A stretch of DNA of 51,389 nt from CAITNM01 sp037138055 (GCA_037138055.1 JBAXJB010000011.1:1-51389); one strand, 5' to 3'; counted from the stretch's first letter, positions 33,077 to 42,118 are shown. Numbers and translations are program-made. The notes: generated from the letters alone by a model not told the origin.

Positions 33077-34267
33077 ATGTCAAAAGAGAAATTTTCAAGG
33101 AACAAACCGCACTGTAACATAGGAACGATTGGTCACGTTGACCATGGAAAGACATCGTTAACAGCGGCGATTACAAAAGTATTAGCTGAAAGCGGTGGCG
33201 CACAATTCATGGCGTATGACCAAATTGACAAAGCACCAGAAGAAAGAGCGCGCGGAATTACGATTTCGACGGCACACGTTGAGTATGAAACAGCGAATCG
33301 TCACTATGCACACGTTGACTGCCCAGGACACGCTGACTATGTAAAGAACATGATCACCGGTGCTGCACAGATGGACGGAGCAATTTTGGTAGTATCAGCA
33401 GCTGATGGCCCAATGCCTCAAACACGTGAGCATATTTTGTTGGCGCGTCAGGTTGGAGTTCCAGCATTGGTTGTGTTCATGAACAAAATTGACATGGTTG
33501 ATGACGAAGAATTGGCTGACTTGGTTGAATTAGAAGTTCGTGAACTTCTTTCGCTATACGGCTTTCCAGGAGATACTATTCCAATCATCAGAGGTTCTGC
33601 ATTGTGTGCACTAGAAAGCCGCGATGATGCAATCGGTAGAGAAGCAATTCTAAAGCTTATGGCTGAAGTTGATGCATCTATTCCACAGCCGGCACGTGCT
33701 GTTGATAAGCCATTCCTGATGCCAATTGAGGATGTGTTCTCAATTTCAGGTCGTGGTACGGTTATTACAGGTCGTGTAGAGCGCGGTATTGTGAACGTTG
33801 GCGACGAAATGGAAATCATTGGAATTCGTCCAACGACAAAGACAATTGTAACGGGCGTGGAAATGTTCCGTAAGCTGCTTGATCAAGGTCAGGCTGGTGA
33901 TAACATCGGTGCACTTCTTCGTGGTACAAAGCGTGAAGATGTAGAGCGTGGTCAAGTATTGGCGAAACCAGGAAGCATAACGCCACACACAAACTTTGAA
34001 GCAGAAGCATATATTCTGACCAAAGATGAAGGTGGACGTCACACACCATTTTTCACGAACTATCGTCCACAGTTTTACTTCCGTACAACGGACGTAACAG
34101 GCGTGGTAACGTTGGCAGCAGGTACCGAGATGGTAATGCCTGGAGATAACGTGAATGTGAATGTGGAATTGATTGCACCAATAGCAATGGACGAAGGTTT
34201 ACGTTTCGCAATTCGCGAAGGTGGACGTACCGTCGGTGCTGGTGTCGTTGCTAAAATTCAAAAATAA
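33077..34267 (+). CDS. tuf: elongation factor Tu
   Basis: GTPase that brings aminoacyl-tRNA to the ribosome. All motifs are present: GHVDHGKT, the effector region RGITISTAHVEYE, DCPGHADY and NKIDM. Length is 396. Third-position choices lean more to A and G (many ACA, ACG, GCA codons) than in the neighbouring fusA and rpsG, which lean to T; this could reflect gene conversion with a second tuf copy elsewhere or different selection on a very highly expressed gene. A preceding GGAG supports the ATG. Confidence 0.98.
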   Translation: MSKEKFSRNKPHCNIGTIGHVDHGKTSLTAAITKVLAESGGAQFMAYDQIDKAPEERARGITISTAHVEYETANRHYAHVDCPGHADYVKNMITGAAQMDGAILVVSAADGPMPQTREHILLARQVGVPALVVFMNKIDMVDDEELADLVELEVRELLSLYGFPGDTIPIIRGSALCALESRDDAIGREAILKLMAEVDASIPQPARAVDKPFLMPIEDVFSISGRGTVITGRVERGIVNVGDEMEIIGIRPTTKTIVTGVEMFRKLLDQGQAGDNIGALLRGTKREDVERGQVLAKPGSITPHTNFEAEAYILTKDEGGRHTPFFTNYRPQFYFRTTDVTGVVTLAAGTEMVMPGDNVNVNVELIAPIAMDEGLRFAIREGGRTVGAGVVAKIQK

Positions 34268-34294
34268 AAACGGGATGGAATAAGGTCGAGTTTT

Positions 34295-34603
34295 ATGGAA
34301 AACCAAAGCATAAGAATTCGTTTACAGGCGTATGATCACCGTTTATTGGATCAGTCTGTGAAGGAAATAGTGAATACGGCAAAACGTACAGGAGCAAATG
34401 TTCGCGGTCCTATACCAATGCCAACTCATATTCAAAAGTTTACAGTGAACCGTTCACCGCACATCGATAAGAAGTCGCGTGAACAGTTTGAAATTCGTAC
34501 ACACAAGCGTGTTATAGATATAGTTGATTGGATGCCTCAGACAGTTGATGCATTAATGAAACTTGATCTTGCATCCGGTGTGGATGTAGAAATTAAGTTA
34601 TAA
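34295..34603 (+). CDS. rpsJ: 30S ribosomal protein S10
   Basis: Head protein of the small subunit that also acts as NusE in transcription antitermination. The 102 residues start IRIRLQAYDHRLLDQS and contain RGPIPMPTHIQKFTVNRSPHIDKKSREQFEIRTHKR in pieces typical of the family. First gene of the S10 part of the cluster, 27 bases behind tuf; no separate promoter or terminator is evident in the gap. Confidence 0.98.
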   Translation: MENQSIRIRLQAYDHRLLDQSVKEIVNTAKRTGANVRGPIPMPTHIQKFTVNRSPHIDKKSREQFEIRTHKRVIDIVDWMPQTVDALMKLDLASGVDVEIKL

Positions 34604-34616
34604 GGTGGCGGGTCCT

Positions 34617-35255
34617 ATGCGTAGTGGATTAATCGGACGTAAGTTGGGTATGACCCAGTTGTTTAATGAACAAGGTGCCCAAGTGGCAGTAACTGTAGTC
34701 CAGGTAAAGCCTTGTGTGGTAGTTTCTCAAAAAACTGCTGAAAAAGATGGATACAATGCAGTGCAGTTGGGCACAGACCCAATCACAGCAAATAAGCTTT
34801 CTAAGCCTATGCGTGTGTTTTACGAAAAGAAACAAGCGGAGCCAATGCGTTATCTGCGTGAATTCAGAGTGGATGCAGCAAATATGCTTGATGCTGGTGT
34901 AAAGTTAGAAGCTAGCCATTTTTTAAAGGGTCAGCTTGTAGATGTTGCTGGTATTACTGTTGGTAAGGGCTTTGCTGGTGGAATGAAGCGTCATGGGTTT
35001 GGCGGTATGCCAGCTTCTCATGGTGTGTCAGTTACTCACCGTGCGCATGGTTCGACAGGTAACCGTCAAGACCCAGGAAAAGTGTTTAAGAATAAGAAAA
35101 TGGCTGGACACATGGGTGTGGATCGTGTTACAACCTTAAATCTGGTTGTTGAAGATATTGATGCTGATCGCGGTCTTGTATTTATCCGTGGAAGTGTTCC
35201 GGGTTCTAAAAATGGTATCGTATATATTCGCGATGCAATTAAAGTTGCAAGATAG
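34617..35255 (+). CDS. rplC: 50S ribosomal protein L3
   Basis: Early-assembly protein near the peptidyl-transferase centre. I choose the ATG at 34617, giving MRSGLIGRKLGMTQLF, the family start, with AAGGTGG eight bases before it; a GTG at 34605 would add four residues but has no ribosome site. The 212 residues include GSTGNRQDPGKVFKNKKMAG in the loop that reaches the active site, with the Gln that PrmB methylates. Confidence 0.97.
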   Translation: MRSGLIGRKLGMTQLFNEQGAQVAVTVVQVKPCVVVSQKTAEKDGYNAVQLGTDPITANKLSKPMRVFYEKKQAEPMRYLREFRVDAANMLDAGVKLEASHFLKGQLVDVAGITVGKGFAGGMKRHGFGGMPASHGVSVTHRAHGSTGNRQDPGKVFKNKKMAGHMGVDRVTTLNLVVEDIDADRGLVFIRGSVPGSKNGIVYIRDAIKVAR

Positions 35256-35264
35256 GTTATTGTC

Positions 35265-35879
35265 ATGAAATTAAAAGTTGTCAATCAAAATGCCAAAGCA
35301 GTTGGTGATATCGAATTAGATGATTTGGTCTATGGCTTAACTCCGCGCGAAGATATTTTGGCTCGAGTGGTTACATGGCAATTAGCTAAGCGTCGCTCAG
35401 GAAACCATAAAACGAAAGTTAGAAGCGAAGTAAGTGGTTCCACTAGGAAAATTTACAAGCAAAAAGGTACTGGTAGTGCTCGACATGGAGCAAGACGTGG
35501 TGCGCAGTTTCGTAAGGGTGGTATTATATTTGGTCCTGTTGTTCGTTCGCATGAGTACGATCTGCCTAAAAAAGTGCGTAAACTAGGTTTGCGTATGGCT
35601 CTTTCGGCGAAAGCTCAAGCAGGTAATTTAATTATTATCGATAATCTGATGACTTCAGAGCCAAGAATTAACAAAGAAATAGCAGCTGCATTTCACTCAA
35701 GTTCAATGCTGTTTGTTGCTAACGATGCTGTGGATGTTAACTTTGCTCGTTCTATAAGCAATATAATAGGTTTAGATGTTTTGCCTCAAATCGGTGCGAA
35801 TGTTTACGATATTGTGAGAAAAGAAAAAGTTATTATAACATCAGATGCAGCTAAAGCTTTAGAGGAGCGTTTGAAATGA
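35265..35879 (+). CDS. rplD: 50S ribosomal protein L4
   Basis: Lines the peptide exit tunnel. The 204 residues contain the tunnel-loop region KIYKQKGTGSARHGARRGAQ at about residues 63-82. In Escherichia coli L4 represses this operon; the leader needed for that is not recognisable here. It overlaps rplW by four bases (ATGA). Confidence 0.97.
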   Translation: MKLKVVNQNAKAVGDIELDDLVYGLTPREDILARVVTWQLAKRRSGNHKTKVRSEVSGSTRKIYKQKGTGSARHGARRGAQFRKGGIIFGPVVRSHEYDLPKKVRKLGLRMALSAKAQAGNLIIIDNLMTSEPRINKEIAAAFHSSSMLFVANDAVDVNFARSISNIIGLDVLPQIGANVYDIVRKEKVIITSDAAKALEERLK

Positions 35880-36184
35880 GTAAGGAAAAGCAAATAGCAT
35901 TGCACTTGTACGATGTGATTAAGCGTCCTTTGGTAACGGAGAAATCTCAAATGGGTTTGCAATCAAACCAATATACATTTGAAGTGCTTCCTGCGGCTAC
36001 AAAGGCTGATATTAAGACAGCAGTAGAAACAATGTTTAATGTCAGTGTTGAATCAGTTAACACAATGAATAAATTTGGTAAGAATAAAGTTTTCAAAGGC
36101 CGTAAAGGTCAGCGACAAGATACAAAAAAAGCAATTGTTCGCCTTAAGTCTGGTGATTCAATAGCAGTTGGTTTGGGGGCGTAA
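35876..36184 (+). CDS. rplW: 50S ribosomal protein L23
   Basis: Sits at the tunnel exit and is the docking point for trigger factor and SRP. The 102 residues contain DVIKRPLVTEKSQM and the basic segment GKNKVFKGRKGQRQDTKKA. Starts inside the rplD stop and ends one base before rplB, so translation of the three genes is coupled. Confidence 0.97.
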   Translation: MSKEKQIALHLYDVIKRPLVTEKSQMGLQSNQYTFEVLPAATKADIKTAVETMFNVSVESVNTMNKFGKNKVFKGRKGQRQDTKKAIVRLKSGDSIAVGLGA

Positions 36185-36185
36185 A

Positions 36186-37010
36186 ATGGCATTAAAAAAA
36201 TATAAGCCTACGACACAGTCGCAACGCCAGCTAATTAACATTGATCGTTCTGAGTTATGGAAGGGTTCTCCATTAAAAGCGCTTACAGTAGGTAAATCTT
36301 CGAAGAGTGGTCATAACAACTACGGACGCATTACTTCATGGAATCGTGGTGGTGGACATAAACAAAGCTACCGTATTATTGATTTTTGTCGTGATAAGCA
36401 TGACGATGTTGCAACAGTTGAGCGCGTTGAGTATGATCCAAATCGTACTGGTTTTATCGCTTTAATTAAATATAGCGATGGTGAGCAAAGATATATTTTG
36501 GCTCCGCAGCGATTAAAGGCTGGCGATCAAGTTGTTTCTGGTGATAAGGTAGACGTTAAACCAGGTAATGCAATGCGACTAAAAAATATTCCAATTGGAT
36601 CTGTTGTTCACAACATTGAGCTAAAAGTTGGAAAAGGTGGTCAGCTAGCAAGATCTGCTGGAAATTATGCTCAAATTATGGGCCGTGACGGTCATAATGT
36701 GATTATGAAATTATGCTCTAGTGAAGTTCGCCTTGTTAATGGTGAATGCTTTGCATCAATTGGAGCAATGTCAAACCAGGATCATTCAAACCGTTCATAT
36801 GGTAAGGCTGGTCGTATGCGTTGGTTGGGTCGTAGACCTATCGTTCGTGGTGTGGCAATGAACCCAATTGATCACCCTCACGGTGGTGGTGAAGGACGCA
36901 CTTCTGGTGGTCGCCATCCGGTAACGCCATGGGGTAAAAAGACAAAGGGTAAGAAGACTCGTACTAACAAGCGTACAACAAAAATGATTGTACGTCGTCG
37001 TAAAGCGTAA
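36186..37010 (+). CDS. rplB: 50S ribosomal protein L2
   Basis: Large-subunit protein needed for subunit joining and peptidyl transfer. From the ATG at 36186 (MALKKYKPTTQSQR) it has 274 residues, the usual length; six further upstream codons are open but lie within rplW and do not match the family. The conserved HPHGGGEGRTSGGRHPVTPWG loop near the C-terminus holds the functionally important His. Confidence 0.97.
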   Translation: MALKKYKPTTQSQRQLINIDRSELWKGSPLKALTVGKSSKSGHNNYGRITSWNRGGGHKQSYRIIDFCRDKHDDVATVERVEYDPNRTGFIALIKYSDGEQRYILAPQRLKAGDQVVSGDKVDVKPGNAMRLKNIPIGSVVHNIELKVGKGGQLARSAGNYAQIMGRDGHNVIMKLCSSEVRLVNGECFASIGAMSNQDHSNRSYGKAGRMRWLGRRPIVRGVAMNPIDHPHGGGEGRTSGGRHPVTPWGKKTKGKKTRTNKRTTKMIVRRRKA

Positions 37011-37021
37011 CGGAGGAAGTT

Positions 37022-37297
37022 GTGCCAAGGTCAGTTTGGAAAGGCCCCTTTTTTGATGGGTATCTTTTAAAAAAAGTGGAAGTTGTTAAGACTTCTGGAC
37101 GTAAAGATGTGATTAAAACATGGGCTCGTCGTTCCACCATTATCCCTCAATTTGTAGGGGTTACGTTTGGTGTTTATAATGGGCAAAAGTTTATTCCAGT
37201 ATTAGTGTCTGAGAATATGGTAGGTCATAAGCTTGGTGAGTTTTCACCAACAAGAAACTACTACGGTCATGGTTCTGATAAGAAAACTAAGAAGTAG
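37022..37297 (+). CDS. rpsS: 30S ribosomal protein S19
   Basis: Head protein that contacts S13 and tRNA. The 91 residues start from GTG (PRSVWKGPFFDGYLL) behind a strong GGAGG, and contain RRSTIIPQFVGVTFGVYNG and the C-terminal FSPTRNYYGHG. Normal length. Confidence 0.97.
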   Translation: MPRSVWKGPFFDGYLLKKVEVVKTSGRKDVIKTWARRSTIIPQFVGVTFGVYNGQKFIPVLVSENMVGHKLGEFSPTRNYYGHGSDKKTKK

Positions 37298-37305
37298 GCT
37301 AAGTT

Positions 37306-37671
37306 ATGCAAGTAAGTGAAAAATCTGCGCAAGTAGAGTTACGAAATATAAGAGTGAGCCCTCAAAAGTTGAATTTGGTAGCTCAATCTATTCGCGGTAT
37401 AAAAGTTGATAAAGCAATGAATGCTCTTCGCTTTTCTCAGAAAAGAGTTGCGCACGATGTTCTTAAGGCTCTTCGTTCAGCAGTAGCAAATGCGGAAGCA
37501 AACCACGGTCTTGATGTTGATAACCTATATGTAGATCAAGCATTTGTTGGAAAAGGTTTGTGTATGCGTCGCTTTCAAGCGCGTGGTCGCTCAAAGAATG
37601 GTATTATTAAAAAATTCTTTAGTCACTTACGTATTGTTGTGACCGAAAAAACTGTAGAAGAAGGTAATTAG
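37306..37671 (+). CDS. rplV: 50S ribosomal protein L22
   Basis: Spans the large subunit; its beta hairpin forms part of the exit tunnel. The 121 residues show RNIRVSPQKLNLVAQSIRG and the hairpin region GLCMRRFQARGRSKNGIIKK. rpsC follows one base after the stop. Confidence 0.97.
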   Translation: MQVSEKSAQVELRNIRVSPQKLNLVAQSIRGIKVDKAMNALRFSQKRVAHDVLKALRSAVANAEANHGLDVDNLYVDQAFVGKGLCMRRFQARGRSKNGIIKKFFSHLRIVVTEKTVEEGN

Positions 37672-37672
37672 T

Positions 37673-38338
37673 ATGGGTCAAAAAGTTAACCCCATTGGGT
37701 TTCGCATTGGAATTAACAAAACCTGGGATTCTCGTTGGTTTAGTGGTAAGGATTATGCAAATTTTCTGCACCAAGATTTTGCCATTCGTGAGTACGTTGA
37801 GAAAACCTTTGCTCAGGCTGGAATTTCTCGTGTTGTTATCGAGAGACCTTCTAAAAAAGCACGTGTAACTATCCATGCTGCGCGTCCTGGTGTTCTCATC
37901 GGTAAAAAAGGTGCTGACATTGAGAAGCTAAAGAAGAAAATTGGAACTCTTGCTAATGCTGAGGCTGCTATTAATATAGTTGAAGTCCGCAAGCCAGAGT
38001 TGGATGCGAAATTAGTTGCTGAAGGAATTGCACAGCAAATTGAGCGTCGTGTTTCTTTCCGTCGTGCTATGAAGCGCGGAATGCAAACTGCAATGCGTAT
38101 GGGGGCTTTGGGAATTCGTGTGAATTCATCAGGTCGTCTGTCTGGCTCCGAAATTGCTCGTATGGAGTGGTATCGTGAAGGACGTGTGCCATTGCATACA
38201 CTTCGTTCTGATATAGATTATGGTACAGCTACCGCTAAGACTACTTACGGTGCTATTGGTATAAAAATTTGGATTTATAAGGGTGAGATTAAAGAACATG
38301 ACCCAATGATCCATGATAAACGTGCTGCTGCAGTATAA
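37673..38338 (+). CDS. rpsC: 30S ribosomal protein S3
   Basis: Forms part of the mRNA entry site and has helicase activity with S4. The 221 residues include the KH type II domain with the GVLIGKKGADIEKLKKKI loop (about residues 74-91) and the C-terminal domain with SGRLSGSEIARMEWYREGRVPLHT in pieces. Starts MGQKVNPIGFRIG as expected. Confidence 0.98.
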   Translation: MGQKVNPIGFRIGINKTWDSRWFSGKDYANFLHQDFAIREYVEKTFAQAGISRVVIERPSKKARVTIHAARPGVLIGKKGADIEKLKKKIGTLANAEAAINIVEVRKPELDAKLVAEGIAQQIERRVSFRRAMKRGMQTAMRMGALGIRVNSSGRLSGSEIARMEWYREGRVPLHTLRSDIDYGTATAKTTYGAIGIKIWIYKGEIKEHDPMIHDKRAAAV

Positions 38339-38349
38339 GGAATTAAGCC

Positions 38350-38760
38350 ATGTTGAGTCCAAAGAAAACAAAGTTTCGTAAGGCCTTTAAGGGAAAAATT
38401 CATGGTGTTGCCAAAGCTGGTTTTTCAGTAAGCTATGGTGCATTTGGTTTGAAGGCTCTAGAGCCTGCGCGTATTACTGCAAGGCAAATTGAGGCCGCTC
38501 GACGTGCAATTACACGTCACATGCGCCGTGTTGGTAAAGTCTGGATTCGTATTTTTCCAGATGTGCCAGTATCAAGAAAGCCAGCTGAAGTACGCATGGG
38601 TAGCGGTAAGGGTGGCGTAGAATTTTGGGCGTGCAGAGTCAAGCCTGGAAAGATTATGTTCGAGTTGGATGGTGTTTCTGAAGAAGTGGCTGAGGTTGCT
38701 TTTAAATTGGCTGCTGAAAAGCTTCCTATCGAAACAAAATTTGTAAAACGTTTAGTTTAA
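38350..38760 (+). CDS. rplP: 50S ribosomal protein L16
   Basis: Large-subunit protein near the A site that contacts tRNA elbows. The 136 residues start MLSPKKTKFRKAFKG and contain IEAARRAITRHMRRVGKVWIR in pieces plus RMGSGKGGVEFW. Normal length. Confidence 0.98.
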   Translation: MLSPKKTKFRKAFKGKIHGVAKAGFSVSYGAFGLKALEPARITARQIEAARRAITRHMRRVGKVWIRIFPDVPVSRKPAEVRMGSGKGGVEFWACRVKPGKIMFELDGVSEEVAEVAFKLAAEKLPIETKFVKRLV

Positions 38761-38786
38761 ACCTATATTAATTAGCGGTGATTGCT

Positions 38787-38978
38787 GTGAAGTTTGTTGA
38801 ATTAAAAGAAAAAAATGCGAAAGCGCTAGTGGAATCTTTAGTTTCTATTAAAAAGGAACTGTTTAACTTGCGTATGCAAAAAGCCGAAGGAAAATTGGAG
38901 AAGACATCTCGTGTGCGTGAATGCCGTAGAGATTACGCTCGTGTGAAAACCAAACTGACACAATTAAAGTCAGCGTAA
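38787..38978 (+). CDS. rpmC: 50S ribosomal protein L29
   Basis: Small two-helix protein at the tunnel exit, next to L23. I place the start at the GTG at 38787 (KFVELKEKNAKAL), which matches the family N-terminus and has GCGGTGA just upstream; the GTG at 38778 would add three residues. The conserved FNLRMQKAEGKLEKTSRVRE is present. 63 residues. Confidence 0.92.
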   Translation: MKFVELKEKNAKALVESLVSIKKELFNLRMQKAEGKLEKTSRVRECRRDYARVKTKLTQLKSA

Positions 38979-38991
38979 GAGAGAGTTAAGT

Positions 38992-39231
38992 ATGCCACGT
39001 CGTGTATTGCAGGGTGTAGTTGTTAGTAACAAGGCTGCAAAAACAGTCATTGTTAAGGTTGAGAGAGATGTTATGCATCCTGTTTACCGTAAATACGTGA
39101 AAAGTCACAAAAAATATGCAGCTCATGATGAGAATAATGCATTCAATATTGGTGATATTATTCGTATTGTTGAGTCAAGCCCAATTTCTAAAACAAAAAC
39201 TTGGGTAGCTCAAGAAAAAGTAGCGAAGTAG
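38992..39231 (+). CDS. rpsQ: 30S ribosomal protein S17
   Basis: Primary 16S-binding OB-fold protein. The 79 residues contain LQGVVVSNKAAKTVIVKVER and the GDIIRIVESSPISKTKTW signature. AGAGAG precedes the ATG at a normal distance. Confidence 0.97.
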   Translation: MPRRVLQGVVVSNKAAKTVIVKVERDVMHPVYRKYVKSHKKYAAHDENNAFNIGDIIRIVESSPISKTKTWVAQEKVAK

Positions 39232-39239
39232 GGTGACGT

Positions 39240-39608
39240 ATGATTCAGTCAGAGAGTAGATTAGAAGTAGCAGACAACTCAGGTGCAAAGGAAGTTCTTT
39301 GCATTAAAGTGTTGGGTGGTTCTAAAAGAAGATATGCTTCGGTAGGTGACGTTATTGTTGTTACCGTAAAAGATGCAGTGCCAAGAGGCAAAGCTAAAAA
39401 AGGTGAAATTTTTAGAGCTGTTATTGTAAGAACGAAGCAAGCTGTTAAGCGTGTTGATGGTTCTACAATTTCATTTGATAAAAATGCAGCTGTTTTAATT
39501 AATAAGCAAGGTGAGCCAATCGGAAGTCGTATATTTGGTCCAGTAACACGCGAACTACGTTCTGCTGGCTATATGAAGATTATTTCTCTTGCTCCAGAGG
39601 TATTATAA
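39240..39608 (+). CDS. rplN: 50S ribosomal protein L14
   Basis: Large-subunit protein at the subunit interface, where the silencing factor RsfS binds. The 122 residues start MIQSESRLEVADNSGAKEVL and contain the GDVIVVTVKDAVPRGKAKKG signature. Its stop overlaps the rplX start by one base (TAATG). Confidence 0.98.
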   Translation: MIQSESRLEVADNSGAKEVLCIKVLGGSKRRYASVGDVIVVTVKDAVPRGKAKKGEIFRAVIVRTKQAVKRVDGSTISFDKNAAVLINKQGEPIGSRIFGPVTRELRSAGYMKIISLAPEVL

Positions 39609-39940
39609 TGACTCAGGTACGTTTTAAAGTAAAAAAAGGTGACTTAGTTGAAGTAACAACGGGTCGTAATAAAGGTCAACGTGGTGTTGTGCAAAAAGTA
39701 CTTTTGCAGGACGAGAAGCTTATGATTGATGGCGTTAATAAAGTTATTCGTAACGTAAAACCATCAGCTACTAACCCACAAGGTGGTCAAGTTGAAAAGA
39801 TTCTTCCGGTTCATGTGTCTAATGTGGCAATTGTTAATCCACAGTCGGATAAAATTGAAAAAGTTGGTGTTCGTGTTAATGCAGAAGGCAAAAACGAACG
39901 CTTTTTCAAAAAAACCGGCAATGCTATTTTGAAAGTTTAA
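39608..39940 (+). CDS. rplX: 50S ribosomal protein L24
   Basis: Assembly-initiating protein of the large subunit with a KOW motif (KKGDLVEVTTGRNKGQRGVV, about residues 9-28). The 110 residues are slightly longer than Escherichia coli L24 at the C-terminus (GVRVNAEGKNERFFKKTGN), which is common in alphaproteobacteria. The start codon is coupled to the rplN stop. Confidence 0.97.
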   Translation: MTQVRFKVKKGDLVEVTTGRNKGQRGVVQKVLLQDEKLMIDGVNKVIRNVKPSATNPQGGQVEKILPVHVSNVAIVNPQSDKIEKVGVRVNAEGKNERFFKKTGNAILKV

Positions 39941-39942
39941 TC

Positions 39943-40482
39943 ATGAGTGCAGCTAAAAAATTATATGAAACTCAAATCAAGCAAGCTATTAAAACAGAGC
40001 TTGGTTACAAAAATGTTATGCAAGTTCCGAAGCTTGAAAAAGTAGTTATCAATATTTGCGTTTCGGAAGCAACGCAAGATAGCAAAAAAATTCAAGCGGC
40101 TTACGATGACTTGATGCAAATTGCAGGGCAAAAGCCAGTTATTACAAAAGCTAAGAATTCAATTGCGAGCTTTAAGCTTCGTGAGGGCATGAACATTGGT
40201 GTGAAGGTTACGTTACGTAAAGATCGTATGTATGAGTTTATTGATCGTTTAGTGAATATAGCTTTGCCACGTGTACGTGACTTCAGAGGATTATCAAAAA
40301 AGAGTTTTGATGGAAATGGAAACTATTCTTTAGGTCTTAAAGAGCAGCTTGTATTCCCTGAAATTAACTATGACAAGGTTGATAAGATTCGTGGTATGGA
40401 TATCACAATTTGCTCAACAGCAAGAAACGATGCTGATGCATTGGCATTGCTGAAAGCACTTAACTTCCCAATTCAAGGATAA
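39943..40482 (+). CDS. rplE: 50S ribosomal protein L5
   Basis: Binds 5S rRNA and contacts P-site tRNA. The 179 residues contain QVPKLEKVVINICVSEA, the RDFRGLSKKSFDGNGNYSLG stretch and the C-terminal MDITICSTARNDADALALL. Two bases separate it from rplX. Confidence 0.98.
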   Translation: MSAAKKLYETQIKQAIKTELGYKNVMQVPKLEKVVINICVSEATQDSKKIQAAYDDLMQIAGQKPVITKAKNSIASFKLREGMNIGVKVTLRKDRMYEFIDRLVNIALPRVRDFRGLSKKSFDGNGNYSLGLKEQLVFPEINYDKVDKIRGMDITICSTARNDADALALLKALNFPIQG

Positions 40483-40489
40483 AGAACAA

Positions 40490-40795
40490 ATGGCAAAGTG
40501 TAGCTCTATCGAAAAAAATAAAAACCGCATAGCCATGGTTAAAAACCAAAGAGTTGGCCGTGCAGCGCTAAAAGCAATTATTTACAATAAGGATCTTCCT
40601 TTAGAGGATCGTATTCGTGCAACAATGAAGCTTGCTGAACGCCCAAGAAATTCAGCTGCAATTCGAGTTAGAAATCGCTGCGAAATATCAGGTCGTTCTA
40701 GAGGCTTTTATCGTAAATTTCAAATATCACGAATTGCATTGCGTGAACTAGGTAACCAAGGAATGATTCCTGGTTTAACTAAATCAAGTTGGTAG
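40490..40795 (+). CDS. rpsN: 30S ribosomal protein S14 (zinc-free form)
   Basis: Head protein of the small subunit. The 101-residue long form lacks the CxxC pairs of the zinc-binding type, so it is the C-minus paralogue usual in proteobacteria. It ends in the conserved SRIALRELGNQGMIPGLTKSSW in pieces. Seven bases behind rplE. Confidence 0.97.
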   Translation: MAKCSSIEKNKNRIAMVKNQRVGRAALKAIIYNKDLPLEDRIRATMKLAERPRNSAAIRVRNRCEISGRSRGFYRKFQISRIALRELGNQGMIPGLTKSSW

Positions 40796-40802
40796 AAAAA
40801 TT

Positions 40803-41201
40803 ATGACAATGACAGACCCTATTGCAGATTTATTAACTCGTATTCGTAACGGCCAAAGAGCTCGTAAAGATTCAGTTTTATGTCCTTATTCAATTGAAAA
40901 AGAAGGGCTTGTTAAAGTTCTTCAAGAAGAAGGTTACATTAGAAACTACTCTGTTGGAGTTGCTGCGACTGGGCACAAAGAGCTAAAAATTGAGCTTAAA
41001 TATCATGAAAATGAACCGGTTATACGAACTATTGATCGTATATCAAAGCCAGGTCGCCGAGTATATTCGCCTATTGCGACACTTGCTAAGGTTGCTAATG
41101 GACTTGGTATTTCAATTTTGTCAACAAATAGAGGTATTATCTCAGACGCTAGAGCTCGCGAACTTACAGTTGGCGGCGAAGTTTTGTGTAGAGTATTTTA
41201 A
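40803..41201 (+). CDS. rpsH: 30S ribosomal protein S8
   Basis: Binds the central domain of 16S rRNA; in Escherichia coli it is also the repressor of the spc operon. The 132 residues start MTDPIADLLTRIRNGQRA and end with the STNRGIISDARARELTVGGE loop. Length is normal. A second frame inside its 3' half is only a shadow. Confidence 0.98.
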   Translation: MTMTDPIADLLTRIRNGQRARKDSVLCPYSIEKEGLVKVLQEEGYIRNYSVGVAATGHKELKIELKYHENEPVIRTIDRISKPGRRVYSPIATLAKVANGLGISILSTNRGIISDARARELTVGGEVLCRVF

Positions 41202-41213
41202 GAGGAATAAGCC

Positions 41214-41747
41214 ATGTCACGCGTTGGTAAACATGAAGTAATACTACCTGCAGGGATAGCAATGTCTCAAGCAGGAAATGTAATCACTTTAAAAGGTAGA
41301 ACTGGAACTAAAGATTACGAAGTTCCGGACTGTATTAATTTTGAAAAAACTGAAAAAGGTTTTTTGGTTAGTCCAAAAGAAACGACTCAAAGAGGACGTT
41401 CCCTTTGGGGCACAACCCAACGTAATTTGTCAAACATAGTAAAAGGTTTGGACAAAGGGTTTACCTTAAACATTACACTTGTTGGTGTTGGTTATCGTGC
41501 TGCTGTTGCAGGCAATAAATTGACTTTGCAACTAGGTTACAGTCATGATATTGTTTACGATATTCCAAAAGGAATTGAGATTAAGTGTGAAAAACCAACT
41601 GCGATCGCTATAACTGGCTTTGATAAGCAGCTAGTGGGATCTGTTGGGGCACAATTACGTGAGTATAGGAAGCCTGAACCATATAAAGGTAAGGGTGTTC
41701 TTAGGGAAACCGAGTTTATCATTCGTAAAGAAGGAAAGAAGAAGTAG
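41214..41747 (+). CDS. rplF: 50S ribosomal protein L6
   Basis: Large-subunit protein near the factor-binding site. The 177 residues form two similar domains and contain LVGVGYRAAVAGNKLTLQLG and the EYRKPEPYKGKGVLRETEF signature in pieces. AGAGGAA precedes the ATG. Confidence 0.98.
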   Translation: MSRVGKHEVILPAGIAMSQAGNVITLKGRTGTKDYEVPDCINFEKTEKGFLVSPKETTQRGRSLWGTTQRNLSNIVKGLDKGFTLNITLVGVGYRAAVAGNKLTLQLGYSHDIVYDIPKGIEIKCEKPTAIAITGFDKQLVGSVGAQLREYRKPEPYKGKGVLRETEFIIRKEGKKK

Positions 41748-41749
41748 CC

Positions 41750-42109
41750 ATGTTAAGTTCAGCTCAGCTACAACAGCGACGCAAACAACGCATTAGAACG
41801 AAACTACGTAAAATTTCTGTAGGTCTGCCACGCTTGTGCGTGCATCGTACTAATTTGCATACATATGCACAAATTACTGATGGCAGTGGAACACAGAGCC
41901 TCGTGTTAGTAGGAACTCCTGGTAAGCCAGGAAGTTCTTTGAAAAATGGTTCGAATATTGAAGCGGCAAAATTTGTAGGCAAAAAAGTTGCAGAATTAGC
42001 CAAAGCAAAAGGAATTGATAAGGTCGTTTTTGATCGTTCTGGATATTTATATCATGGACGTATTAAAGCATTGGCTGACGCAGCTCGTGAAGCTGGTTTG
42101 AAGTTTTAA
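41750..42109 (+). CDS. rplR: 50S ribosomal protein L18
   Basis: 5S rRNA-binding protein. The 119 residues contain RLCVHRTNLHTYAQI and the FDRSGYLYHGRIKALADAAREAGL signature in pieces. Only two bases after rplF. Confidence 0.97.
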   Translation: MLSSAQLQQRRKQRIRTKLRKISVGLPRLCVHRTNLHTYAQITDGSGTQSLVLVGTPGKPGSSLKNGSNIEAAKFVGKKVAELAKAKGIDKVVFDRSGYLYHGRIKALADAAREAGLKF

Positions 42110-42118
42110 GGATAAAAT

